A stretch of 64,000 nucleotides of DNA from Phoenix dactylifera. Taxonomy: Eukaryota; Streptophyta; Magnoliopsida; Arecales; Arecaceae. Positions 1-15,614 of the stretch are shown here, one piece after another. Both the position numbers and the translations under genes were made by a program. Within the stretch, counting starts at the first letter, position 1; each line of letters begins with the position of its first letter. The stretch spans positions 1,124,501 to 1,188,500 of the forward strand of contig NC_052407.1 in the NCBI RefSeq assembly GCF_009389715.1, given 5' to 3'. The notes beneath the pieces are model-generated. The model searched no databases, was not told the DNA's origin, and was given only the letters and a program-made list of their open reading frames with translations.

Positions 1-647
1 TTTCTGTCAATCTCTATACAAGTGCAGCATGAAAAACCAAAACCAAAAGTTAGAACGAGACATGGGTAGCAATATTAGATAGCTTTAGTTCTTTCCATGA
101 ACTACAAAGATTATTTAGTTCTTTGTTATAAAGTGTGAATATTATTTGTTATAAACCATCAAGTTGCACAAAAATTCATGAACTACAAAGATTCAGATAC
201 AACTGCCTGAATATTATTTAGTTCTTTGTTTAGGTGTACCTGAATCCCTGCAAATATGGTGCATATGTCTCTCATATTATTGGTGATTACATTAGTGTAT
301 CTGCATTGGAGCTAACATGCTTAAAGATGCAACAGGTCCAACAAGCAGATAGTAACAATCTATTACAATTAAAGAATGATAAGTTTACTAAGTGTCACAA
401 GAAAATACATTATTTGATCTGTATATCATGCCAGTGATAAATAAGTTGGGTAATATCTTAATATACAAAAAGGAGGATGGATAATCTGAGATGACAAGAA
501 TTTGAACTTACATTCAGTTCATCAAAATTGACCTACTCATTCCTGAAATATGAGAAGTAATTGATTTTTGAGTTAAATATAGTAAACTACTGGCTAAAGA
601 TGCATATCTAACCAATATGAAGATCCTTTATTTAACTATATTTATTA
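1..647. other. AT-rich sequence, no gene recognised
   Basis: Low-complexity, AT-rich sequence. If flavoprotein copy 1 is intact, this stretch is probably intron, because its recognised exons end at 1067 reading leftward on the minus strand. I looked for the next expected exon of that family and did not recognise it here. The short ORF at 234-437 has no visible domain. Confidence 0.5.
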
Positions 648-922
648 GGGCCCATTTGTTATTGCTTTTGTTTCCTGTTTTTGTTTTCAGAAACCCAAGA
701 AGAAACATTAACTATATTGAACAAATATATTGAAGCTTTTTCATTTTTTAAATTGTTTATAAAATATTTGAGCTTTTGGTAGCAAATATTTCTTGCTTTC
801 AAAAAGAGCGAGAATAGAAGCAACGAAAAGCAGTTCTGTGTGAATGCTATCTTAAACATTAAACACCATCTGGTATTTCGCTAATTTGTAGACACAAAAA
901 TATTAACAATACCAAACAGGCC
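648..922. mobile_element. Tourist-like MITE
   Basis: A 275-bp non-coding element with imperfect terminal inverted repeats. The left end reads GGGCCCATTTGTTATTG and the reverse complement of the right end reads GGCCTGTTTGGTATTG. It is flanked by TTA on both sides (645-647 and 923-925). A TTA duplication with GGSCC-type ends is typical of PIF/Harbinger MITEs. It sits in an intron of flavoprotein copy 1. Confidence 0.6.
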
Positions 923-1066
923 TTAGGTTTTGAAATCAGACATGTCAAATTGTATTCTACTACTGTGAGTCAATATGTGGTCAACCATGATGTATAGCTG
1001 CCATATCAATAGATGATGCTTTTTCTTAGAAAATTGCAATGGTTTCATAAATCTTCAGTGCCTTAC

Positions 1067-3552
1067 CATTGAGTCAACAAAATGCCCATTTGTCACATTG
1101 CATCGACCTCCACCAGAAATTTTAACCTAACAATAGCAGTAGAAAAAACAAGAAATTAAATAATGGTAATAAAAAATGGTTTCAAGCATTCTGTTCAAAG
1201 AAAATTTTAGCCAAGCAAAAAGGAAATCAAAAAGGTTGTGTACCCGTTCTGGAACAATTTGGATGAAATTTTTAGACATAATGAAATAGGTTGGGTACAT
1301 CAAAACGGGTGAGCACCTCATGTTATTTCTTTAACACGAAACCTTCTATAAGTATATTCTCCCAGCTTCAAACATGAGCTAAGGTGCCAATCAAAAGTAA
1401 CCTTACTCTAATAAGTATGCCCACACTTTTTCTTTAATTGTGTTGGAACTATTGCACAGCAGTATCTTAGCTCATAAACAACTTGTTTAGCTGATGATGT
1501 TAGAAACATCAAGTAGTAGGATGAGAACTTACAAAGAAGTCCATGGAAAGAATTTTGCATCCCGACTACAGATTAAAATTATGTGCCATATCTTGAAACA
1601 TTTACTACAATTATAAATGTCCAAACCTTTGATTTTTCATAAAGAAAAAAACATGTTCATTTTATGGAAAGAAGAGAACCATATATTGAATGAGAGAGAA
1701 AGCATGCCCTAACTAACATATTTAAGCATGCACTCGAAAATTTACACTACAATTTAATCTGACCTTCGATAAAAGCTTCCCCTTCTCAATGACCATCACA
1801 TTTAGATGAGCTGCTTTGCTTTTTGCTCTTATTGAAGCATAAATACCAGCTGCACCACCACCCACCACCACCAATAATTGTTCATTTGTCTACCAAACAG
1901 ATATAGTTATCAGAGAATATTTACTAAACAGCAAAAGTTACATGAGGAGTAGAAAATATGTACTCACAATGGTTGCCATCCACATGTTAAAATCTTGATT
2001 TGCTAATAACATCACGAAGCATGCAATTTGTTTCTAACACATAACCAAATCAAAATACATATACTATTCTTGACTTTGTAGCACCAAGTACAAAAACTGT
2101 AGATAAGTGAAATAAGGGTTAAACTCTCAGACAGTTTGCACCATCATGACTCCTAACACATCAGGAGCACTTTTTATCTCTATCTTCCTACCCTTCCCTT
2201 TAAGCTTTGTACCACAATATTTACAGCAAAATTTACCTTGAGCTTTAGCCATTCTTTTCTTTGCAAGACTCTGGAACTTAGCTTCTAGCGAAAATTTGTA
2301 GTCTTTTGTGCACATTCCAACATTCCACGTGATCTAAGGCTGCATTTGGATGCGGTAGAATTCATGATTGTACAAATTTTTAAAATTATAAGTTGTGACA
2401 TACAAAACTACTTGCTTGATTTTACAGTAAAAATTGATCAAATCATTGAAACAAAATTAGAAATTTTAAAGATGAGTATAATTGTTTGCTCATAAAATTT
2501 TCCTCCATTATCTTATATATTCCCATATTCTAGCTCACTCCTTTGAACCATCATTCCCCTCCTAAAATCTCCATCTCGAAAGCTTTTCAATCAGAGAAAA
2601 GGATAAATTTATGACTCAAAAATTTGAAACCTCCAATCCCACTAAGCATTTCCAGCCTGTGTGATATCTTTGAGACTTTCAACTTTGTCTTCTGCTACAT
2701 ATAATCCATGTATTTAAGCAGCAAATAGCCATTGAAAACAGTTTTGAAAATCAGCCATATAAATTTTTTCAGCAAAGGTTTAAAGAATGCAAATCAGAGA
2801 AAACCGCATGCCGTTCAGAGGATGGTCGATGGAGCCATGTTTTCCCAAAACTCACTCTTCTTCTTGATTGGCACTGCGTGCCCTAAGGAGTCCTAATCAT
2901 TTGAGCCGTACTCAGATATAGTACATAGAACGGGCCCTTGAGCCAAGAAGTCATACAAATGACAAGAATTTTGTTCACCAAGCAAATCATATTAGCAGGA
3001 ATAGATAGATGTTTCTCCATGAAAATTATTTAATTCCTTCATTCCCATTCCTTGTACCAATAATCATGAGGCATCAGCATGCCATAGAAACCATACATTC
3101 AAAACAAAAGGGGCAGACATCAAGAAATTTTTTTTTTTTTTTAAAGGAGATGTTAACCCATTTTTCCCTCTCGATTCAAAACCTAATCATTCATAAGAGG
3201 TCCATTGACTCAACTACTATCGAACAAAACCATGTTCAATTTCCATCCGGGACCGGTGTAACGCCCAAGAACAAAGATTTCTTGAGAGAGATAAACAGAA
3301 CACGATTCAAACCTAATCATTCATAAAGGCTCCATCGACTCAACTATTTTCAAAAGAAACCATGATAAGTTTCGAGAGAGAGACACAGAGAGAGAATAAA
3401 GGAGGAGGAGGAAGAAGCCTTACTTCTTGGGCGCTCCTCGTGGCAGGAAACGAATTGAGACATCTTTTGCAGCGGGGGAGCAGCCAGCGGCTGTTTCTAC
3501 CGAGAGGAAAAGCTCCGAGGTGGATAACACTTGCCAGACCGGAGCTCGTCAT
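1067..3552 (-). CDS. HI0933-like FAD/NAD(P)-binding flavoprotein, copy 1 (5' exons only)
   Basis: Three clean exons are visible. Exon A (3552-3424, 43 codons, starts MTSSGLASV) is Arg/Ser/Leu-rich and could be an organelle transit peptide. Exon B (1889-1764, 42 codons) carries the dinucleotide-binding motif VVVGGGAAGIYASIRAK, followed by VMVIEKGKLLSK. Exon C (1126-1067, 20 codons) carries KISGGGRCNVTNG, the family signature next to the flavin. All junctions are phase 0 with AG acceptors and GT donors (GTAAGG, GTCAGA, GTAAGG). The rest of the gene would lie to the left, outside the window or unrecognised. The family (YhiN/HI0933-like, with a plant homologue of the At5g39940 type) is predicted to bind FAD; its reaction in plants is not established. 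Upstream it faces the 3' end of subtilase SBT-1. Confidence 0.75.
1890..3423. other. Large intron of flavoprotein copy 1
   Basis: The sequence between exons A and B is AT-rich. A 62-codon minus-strand ORF at 2127-2315 contains a CxxC-like stretch (FCCKYCGTK) but has no recognisable domain and lies inside this intron. From 2339 the sequence GGCTGCATTTGGATGC resembles the end of a MITE, but I found no matching second end. Confidence 0.45.
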
Positions 3553-4229
3553 ATTAGCATTCCTTCGAGCAGGTTCCGCGCGGCTTCTCCTGACGCGCAG
3601 AGGAACAAGGCGGCCCGCGGCCTTTTTCTTTTCGTTCTTTCTTTCCTTCTTGCGTACCTATCAGGCGATAAGCGAGGTTTGATACAACGGCCATTTTAAC
3701 GTAATACCGGCCGTAAGAAGATTTTGGAGGGGCTCTATTGCGTTATCAATAACGTGAAATTAAATATTAGCGGTTATTTTACTATTTTTGATTATTTCTT
3801 TTTAATGGCCATATATGATGAAAATAACAGCCAATGCTTCAAAATGTGCATTGTCCATATTCCTCAAAATTAAATAATACTTTTATAAACTCAAATCTCT
3901 GTAGCAGCTGAAGAGAGAGTTTTCTTGATCAACGAGTACAACTAGGGCAAATAACATTCAATATAACAATAGATAACGATTAGTTTAATTGTTATTTTAT
4001 TTTCCAAATTTTAACTCTATCTATATTTGGATAAATGATAGTGTTACTGTAATGATCAATGACAATTTTAGAAGAGATTTATATGATAAGACTATAGAGT
4101 TGTGAGACCTCCATGAGACACTTGGCTCATAATGCAAATATATATCTCGTGGATGATCGGATGTCATCCATAAATGATAATTATATTGAAAATTGAAAAA
4201 AAATATTTAATTTTATAGAATGATGAATT

Positions 4230-4273
<44 letters not shown>

Positions 4274-4956
4274 CTCAAAAGGGGATTAGTAAAAAGGAGC
4301 ATGAAGGTAAAAGAGAAGGAAGAAGCATGATCTAGGAAAAGAAAAATTTTCTAATTTTTAAATTTTATGGATAAAATATATCCACTTTTAACAATCTAGA
4401 TTCTAGAGGGTGAGAGAAGTTCTTGTTCCCAAGGTGGTAATTCTTTTCCTATTTATCTCCCTCCTTTCCTTCCTGACTACAACACGTAGCAATATATAAA
4501 TAAAAATAATGGACACAAAGTATACAAGGAGGCTCTACATTACAAGGATATTCTTGGAGGAAACTCAAGCAACGATCAACAAGCTATGGTCCTGCTGAAT
4601 GCACTATTATTTTAAATTTAAGTGGGCACTTCATTCAAAAAAGAAATCAAAGCTGGGATTCGACTTGCCGTACTTATCCAAAGCCGGTTAGGCATCCAGT
4701 GGCAAGGGCTTGATCATATCAAGAGTCTTGTGTATCAAGTGCTACTACCTAACCTCAAATCACCAAACCTAAATTCCAATACTCTTCTTCCTTTTTCTTG
4801 TTTTGAGAAAACGAATTTAAATACTCATTACTTGCATTTGCTAATGCATCACATAAGTTAATTATAAGAAATAGATGGAAGAAGCAGCTGAAATCTGAAG
4901 TAAAATTAAGCTATCAGTCGCTCATTATTGAATTTAAAAAAAAGGAAACAAATTCC
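3553..4956. other. Intergenic region between SBT-1 and flavoprotein copy 1
   Basis: No gene is seen. The stretch holds the putative promoter of the leftward flavoprotein gene and an (AT)n microsatellite at about 4232-4271. The segment 4622-4956 has a close copy at 46251-46840. It includes the site GTCTTGTG (4725-4732), which is uninterrupted here and carries a MITE insertion in the other copy. Confidence 0.6.
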
Positions 4957-10324
<5,368 letters not shown>

Positions 10325-13057
10325 GGGAATGATATTTCAAGAGGCTTTGAGAAGAAGGTGATTCCTCTGTGCTATGATGTCCTTGTTTAGGAATAATTTA
10401 GGAAACTAGGCCGTTTCCTCCATATTTATTGATTGAAAGGGTAGAGATAGTCAATGGAAGGAAATCGCTTAAGGAGAACGCAAAAGGTGGCAACCTTGTA
10501 GTATATCGAAAGCAATCTTTTTTTGGTACAAATGGAAAGCATATCTTCGCCAGCATTTATTTTACCCATCTGTATGCTTTCCCCTTTCACGCATTTATCT
10601 AACCTAAACAAGTGAAAAGGTTGACAAATGTCCCTACACTAGCCAGCATTGTGTACAGATGCTATGCAATGTCTTGTAGGGGCCATGCACATGCAAGTGG
10701 AGTGTGGCATCCCCAACATCGGAAAATCACTCTCGACTTCAGCTGTTTTTGCTTTGATCGATCTTCACAATTTTCTAAATATATAAGAGACATTTAAGTG
10801 ATCAACAATACTATCCCATACTTTATTTTAATTAAACATAAAATGGAAAAAACTGAGGATAATTTTGACCACGAATTAACAGTCGTTATGACACTGTAAC
10901 CATTATTACATAATGATTTCATAGATTGCTCATTGCATTATGCACATGATAGAAACTATTTAAATTATATGGTTACCTATACACTATCCCATTATAATCG
11001 AAGTTATATAATGGAATAATTTGATATTATAATATTCACTAAAAAATTGATATTTTATAAAGTTATTCAAATTTTTGTACCACCCTCCACTGAATTAGTA
11101 TGTACGACCTGATGAGAAAATAATTTTCTTCTGTGAGTAGTGGTTTGAAAATTTACGCTATTATTCTTTTGTTATTGTCCGTTAATTTTAATTATCATGC
11201 TACTATAACAATCATTGTGACAATAATGGTTCAAACTAAATTATGTTAAAAGATAGGGTGGGCAAATAACTACCATCATAAATTTCTTTTGGATGAAAGC
11301 TATTTTAATTGATATAATGAATATAACAAAGAATTTGTTTTCTTAAATAAAATAAATTTGATGGGATTCATCATAATGAAACAGCATCATTATTAAAGCC
11401 TTCTATCTAACAATTCGAGAGGATATGTTGATAATTTTTTTTCAAAATAAAACCATGAATCTTGGTTAGTTGTGTACTCAAACACAGTAGCTTTTCTCAT
11501 GATGTATCATTAACGTGATCCAACAACTATGACAAAAGAGAAATGAGAAAAATATTGCTCGTATGTTAATTTTTTGCTAAACATCTATATATGTTTTTTG
11601 GCCTATCAAATGGCATTAGAGTTGCAAATGGTTGATATATAACCAACCTGTCATAACCAGATAGACCTACGAATTGTGTTGGGGTCAAAAATTATTAGGT
11701 TCTTTAGCATTTAAGTTCGAATAAGTTTGGGTTAGGGTTTAACATATTAGAGTGGCATTAATTATTAGGTTCCCTACGGTTATCCTGCATCAGACACAAT
11801 ATTCAAGTTGTTTAAAAATGCTCTAATTAGTGATATAGTCATGCATTTTTCTTTTCTGACACTTCAGTAAGCATGCTTCTTAATAACATGGCGCTTGCAA
11901 ATAAAAAAACACAAGAAAAAAATCTTAGCAATTTCAAGAAATTCCTAGCCAAATTATTTTTTAATTTGGAGTTTGTCAGTTATTCCAAATGCTGTAGGCA
12001 CCAAGCAAACTGAATTCAAATGACAGTGAATCTGTCATTGGCTTTGATACCATTGAAAAAGGTTGACAATATGGACACATCTGGATACAGAGATGACCTA
12101 CGTACTTATATCAAAACAAAACATCCCTAGAACTATAACAAAAAATCAATAACATAGAAGTTCTATCCAAAATTCTGAAATTGAAATAAAGAGTTTCGGT
12201 TTCTGGTCCCAACCAAACCAAAACCAGGGAACTAACTAGAAGCCAATTTAAACAGATATCGGTTTTTAATTCTAATCGTTTGCATTTATTCATACTTTCA
12301 ATGTTATTGAGCATTTTCTCTAGACTAGTTGAAATTCTGCAAGTTCAGAGGATGCAAGCAAATTCAGAGAAGTAAATATTTGATGTAGCTTTTCCTATAC
12401 TCGGGCTCAAATCTTATAGACATTTCTGCTATAATGAGTTAGACTGTAAATAATATTCTACACTCTAAACATGACTTTCTGAACATTTATTTTCAAAATA
12501 TGTTTTTTTGATTGTTTCAATGCAAAACTACAAAAGATCACATTTAAGGTCGCAGAAAAAAATATATTCTCAAACAATGTCTAAGTTATTGTTCTTTATT
12601 TACTTTATTTTGCACTAGTTTTTATATTTTATTTTTTGATTCACATTTCAAATGAAACCAATAGAACCATTGAGACTGGAACTCATAAGAACGAAACAGA
12701 AGGTAATTTTGAACCTTGGCCTTAAGATAATGTCTACCATTGACACCTAGTTTATAAAAGAGCAAGCGTTGAAACTTGCAAAAGCTCAATAAATTCATTG
12801 CAATATAATATAACAAAATAATGCAATCAATGGAACAAAGCTACAATGTATAATAATACTATCCACAATGTCTCATAAAAATAAAGAACTACATTCAGTC
12901 CATACTTCTAAGAACAATGAAGCTATCAAACTTTCAAGTGATTTTAGTTATGTTACATATATGCAACTACAACTTACTTTTAATATCTGTTATCTAGTTC
13001 ATAATGGTTTTGCGATATGCCAAATAAGGTGAGACTATCTATTAGCATATGCAATAC
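10325..13057. other. Intergenic region upstream of SBT-1
   Basis: AT-rich DNA of about 2.7 kb. The first 150 bp should contain the SBT-1 promoter. No exon of a known family was recognised on either strand, and the ORFs here (61-67 codons) look random. Confidence 0.5.
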
Positions 13058-13757
13058 CTGAAAGTTGGATCCACCAGTAAGTCCATCAATATTTAGTACC
13101 AGCCAAAAATAAGTCCATCAATATTTAGTACCTGCCAAAAATACACTTCGTGTGACGCACTTGCACAAATAATTCTAAACAGGCCCAAATATTACCTCTC
13201 CTGCAAAGAAAATATTTGGCCTTATCTTGCTCTCCATGGTGTCAAGTGATATTACAAAAGAAAGAACAAAATTAGATAAACAAGGAACAGTAAAAAAAGA
13301 TTTGCCAATAGATACATTAAGAAAAATATGAACCTCTGAAAATGGAACACCGCCAACAGTGACAAATTCATCTAAAATGACCCTATAATAGCAAAATAAT
13401 AAATTCATAGAAAACATGGTCAAAAGTAGGCATGCTCAACTGACAATACAATCGAGCGTGCTTTATGCTTGAAATATGATTTGAACAAAATTGAAGCATA
13501 CCTTTCCAACAAACTTAAATGGGCAGAGAGCTAGTGAATTTAAGTGGTTATTTGATATGGAAACCCATAATATATCACCATCTAAACCCTGAAAAAAGAT
13601 GATTTGTTTTGATGCAGAAGAGAACCCTCGAATGTTTGAGAATCAAAAATAAAAATTTCATTTTAGAAGGTGAGACAACCTCACGTTCCAATAAATGTCT
13701 CCAGAATCTTTTCACCAGGCCTAATTGTTATGGAAATGAATTGCTTGACTTACGCTT
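13058..13757 (-). pseudogene. Flavoprotein pseudogene copy 2, C-terminal exons
   Basis: Five exon remnants on the minus strand: 13757-13680 (contains GLVKRFW), 13588-13502 (contains GDILWVSISNN), 13382-13334 (contains DEFVTVGGVPFSE), 13252-13196 (contains SLDTMESKIRPNIFFAGE) and 13099-13058 (contains VLNIDGLTGGSNFQ). These are the C-terminal motifs of HI0933-like flavoproteins in the right order. Damage: an in-frame TAA in the first, a 2-nt shift at the start of the third, and no AG acceptor before the fourth. They are colinear with the exons at 42010-45618, so this is one gene split by the retrotransposon nest. Confidence 0.8.
13079..13142. repeat. 32-bp tandem duplication over a splice acceptor
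   Basis: Two adjacent 32-bp units (13079-13110 and 13111-13142) differ at one base. The unit spans the intron/exon junction of the last flavoprotein remnant. On the minus strand the outer copy keeps GGCAG|GTACT, while the inner copy reads GGCTG|GTACT. Confidence 0.85.
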
Positions 13758-14259
13758 CTGCAGTGGATATGCAGGTTCATCAGTTCATTTTGCAACACTG
13801 GGCATATTCATCAAGCTTTGATGTTGAAACTTGACAATGATCACTATTTCATATGTACTTTTTTCAGCAACCATTGTTGAAATATGATAAAACTAAAGCA
13901 GTTTAATTCTCTTAGAATAATAAACAAATTTTGATATAAGCACCAAAGGGCTAGATTTCTCGATCAATCCTTTTACCCCTCATTCTTTTCTTTTTTGGGT
14001 AAAACTGGATATTATTATATTATCCTTAAATAAATACAACCATGAGATTCTTTTGCCCCTCATTCTTCAAGAATTACAAAGATCCCTTTCGAGTTTGAAA
14101 TTTAATGTTTTTTTCTCCACTCCTGATATATGTGATGATTGTTATTTAACATGTCCATTGCATAGTATTTAGTAACTTTTACGTTAATTAATGTAGGAGC
14201 ATGCCCATGACTTAAGCAGCATGTTGCTGCTAGTAAATATGAAATTATGAATTAAGAAC
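13758..14259. other. Intron remnant of the flavoprotein pseudogene
   Basis: AT-rich intron sequence between the C-terminal exon remnants and the transposon nest. No additional exon was recognised. Confidence 0.5.
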
Positions 14260-14445
14260 AAGGTATTCCGAACCGGTACCAGTAGGCGTACCGGTGGCCT
14301 ACCGGACTGGTTCATCGTTCTTGGTACCGGGCCCGTACCGAGAGCCGAAGTCGGAGAAGACGAGGTGAAAGAGAGAACGAGCAGGGGAGGGAGAAGGAGA
14401 GGCCTCCGCCGCCAGCGGAGGGCCTCGGAGGGCCGGTTTAGGCCG
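14260..14445. mobile_element. Truncated CAAGG/GGTACC-type MITE
   Basis: Starts CAAGGTATTCCGAACCGGTA and shares the GGTACC-rich and CGGAGG-rich composition of the 602-bp element at 9220-9821. The right end is missing because the sequence runs into the end of a Ty3/gypsy LTR at 14446. No target duplication can be assigned. Confidence 0.55.
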
Positions 14446-14682
14446 TTGGGTGACTTCATGCCAGAGTAGGACGATCCATTTTGCCTCCCATCATTTGCCC
14501 TCCGACTTCCGAGTTCGAGTCGTTCTTTGGCTCGAGCGAAGGAAGTAACTGAGCTGTGGATCGTTCTGTGCTACAGCCACATGTCCGTGAAGGTGTATGT
14601 GCCGTGTGGGATGCATCTTTCTTATCTTTGGAGCTAATCGGCTTCAGGTCGAGCTTCCCGAGTCAAGCTTGAGTGGTTCGAG

Positions 14683-14905
14683 CTGTTAACGGAAGTGGTT
14701 AAGAGAGCTCTTCAATGCGTTGCGTGCGCGCTCCCTTCCGAGGCGTTATCTGACGGTACGCGAGGGGTCAATCATCAATGCCCCGCTCCCCGAGACGGCC
14801 ATCATGATGACCGGCCTTTAGCACCGCGATACAGGAAGATCTGCTGAGGAAACTTCTGGGCTTGCCACGTGGCGTGATATGGCTGCTCGGCCGTCCGGGC
14901 AGGCC
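14683..14905. repeat. Segment shared with 36518-36738
   Basis: About 220 bp resembling 36518-36738 in the same orientation. The two share GTCAATCATCAATGCC or a near match, GGATCTGCTGAGG-like and GCCACGTGGC blocks. The second copy lies inside the high-coordinate LTR, whereas this copy lies about 200 bp inside the low-coordinate LTR remnant. Confidence 0.65.
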
Positions 14906-14927
14906 GATCAGAGCCGTTGAGGTAGGC

Positions 14928-14934
14928 TATATAA
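14928..14934 (+). promoter_or_regulatory. TATA box of the plus-strand antisense ORF
   Basis: TATATAA followed by GGGCTTGGGG. It lies upstream of the plus-strand ORF that begins in the region 14.95-15.3 kb, on the strand opposite to the retroelement's gag. Confidence 0.45.
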
Positions 14935-15312
14935 GGGCTTGGGGATGTCTTAGGGCCTCCATTTGTCCTCCATCACTCTCATTCTTCTTCCTCCCTGCCG
15001 TCGCCCTCAAGTTCTTCGAGTATTCTTGGTGCTTTCCGGCGAGTTTTGCAGCGGACTCTTGTCCTTCATCTTCGATTCCAGGCGGTCTCTCTTTTTTTCC
15101 AGCTATCCTTTCTGGTGACATCTTAGGTAGGTGTCTTTTCCTTCTCGGTCGCTAGGAGGGTGTTCACTTTTTTCCATCTTTTTCTTCGTCTTCTCGTCCT
15201 CTTTTCTTGATTTTCTGAGTAAAGCGGAGCCCTTGATGTCAAATGCAATGGGTTCTCCTGCAAGAGCTCCTGAGCCCGGCATGGGTCCGTTCTGAGCTCG
15301 GGCTTCTTCATA

Positions 15313-15614
15313 TGTGGAGGAGGCCAAGCTCGAGCTGGACCACGGTCCGGGTGGTATCAGCTCGAGTCTGACTGAAGAGGAGCTGGGCTTGGTTCGGGCC
15401 CAGTTATTCTACCTGCGTGAGTTTATTCTTGAACTCCCGGGGCCCGAGGCTCGAGTCACCGACCCTCCACGAGGTCGGATCGGGGCGTATGTGGAGACGC
15501 TCTGAGCCGGGCTGAGGTTCCCTCTTCACGGATTCATGAACGAGCTTCCGGCGACTTAACGCCTCATACCTGCGCAGCTCGCTCCGAATTCGTGGAGAAT
15601 GATCATTGGCTTCC
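15313..15614 (+). pseudogene. Antisense ORF of the Tat-like element, 5' part (putative gypsy-type transposon domain)
   Basis: Reads LTEEELGLVRAQLFYLREF and then AGLRFPLHGFMNEL and LAPNSWRMIIGF. This order is typical of the plant 'putative gypsy-type transposon' family (PF04195-like), where a conserved PLHPF-like block is followed by an NSWR block. It is broken by at least two in-frame stops (TGA near 15503 and a TAA about 50 bp later). It is then cut by the retrotransposon insertion at 15615. The reading resumes after the insertion at 28486. Function of this domain family is unknown. Confidence 0.65.
15610..15614. repeat. Target site duplication CTTCC (left)
   Basis: CTTCC immediately precedes the first LTR and is repeated at 28486-28490 immediately after the third LTR. 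The interrupted plus-strand ORF reads through when the element and one CTTCC are ignored. Confidence 0.95.

Noticed and set aside
2127..2315. Small ORF with FCCKYCGTK, possible zinc-finger peptide
   Set aside because: It lies within the intron of the flavoprotein gene, and neither a recognisable family nor splice context supports it.
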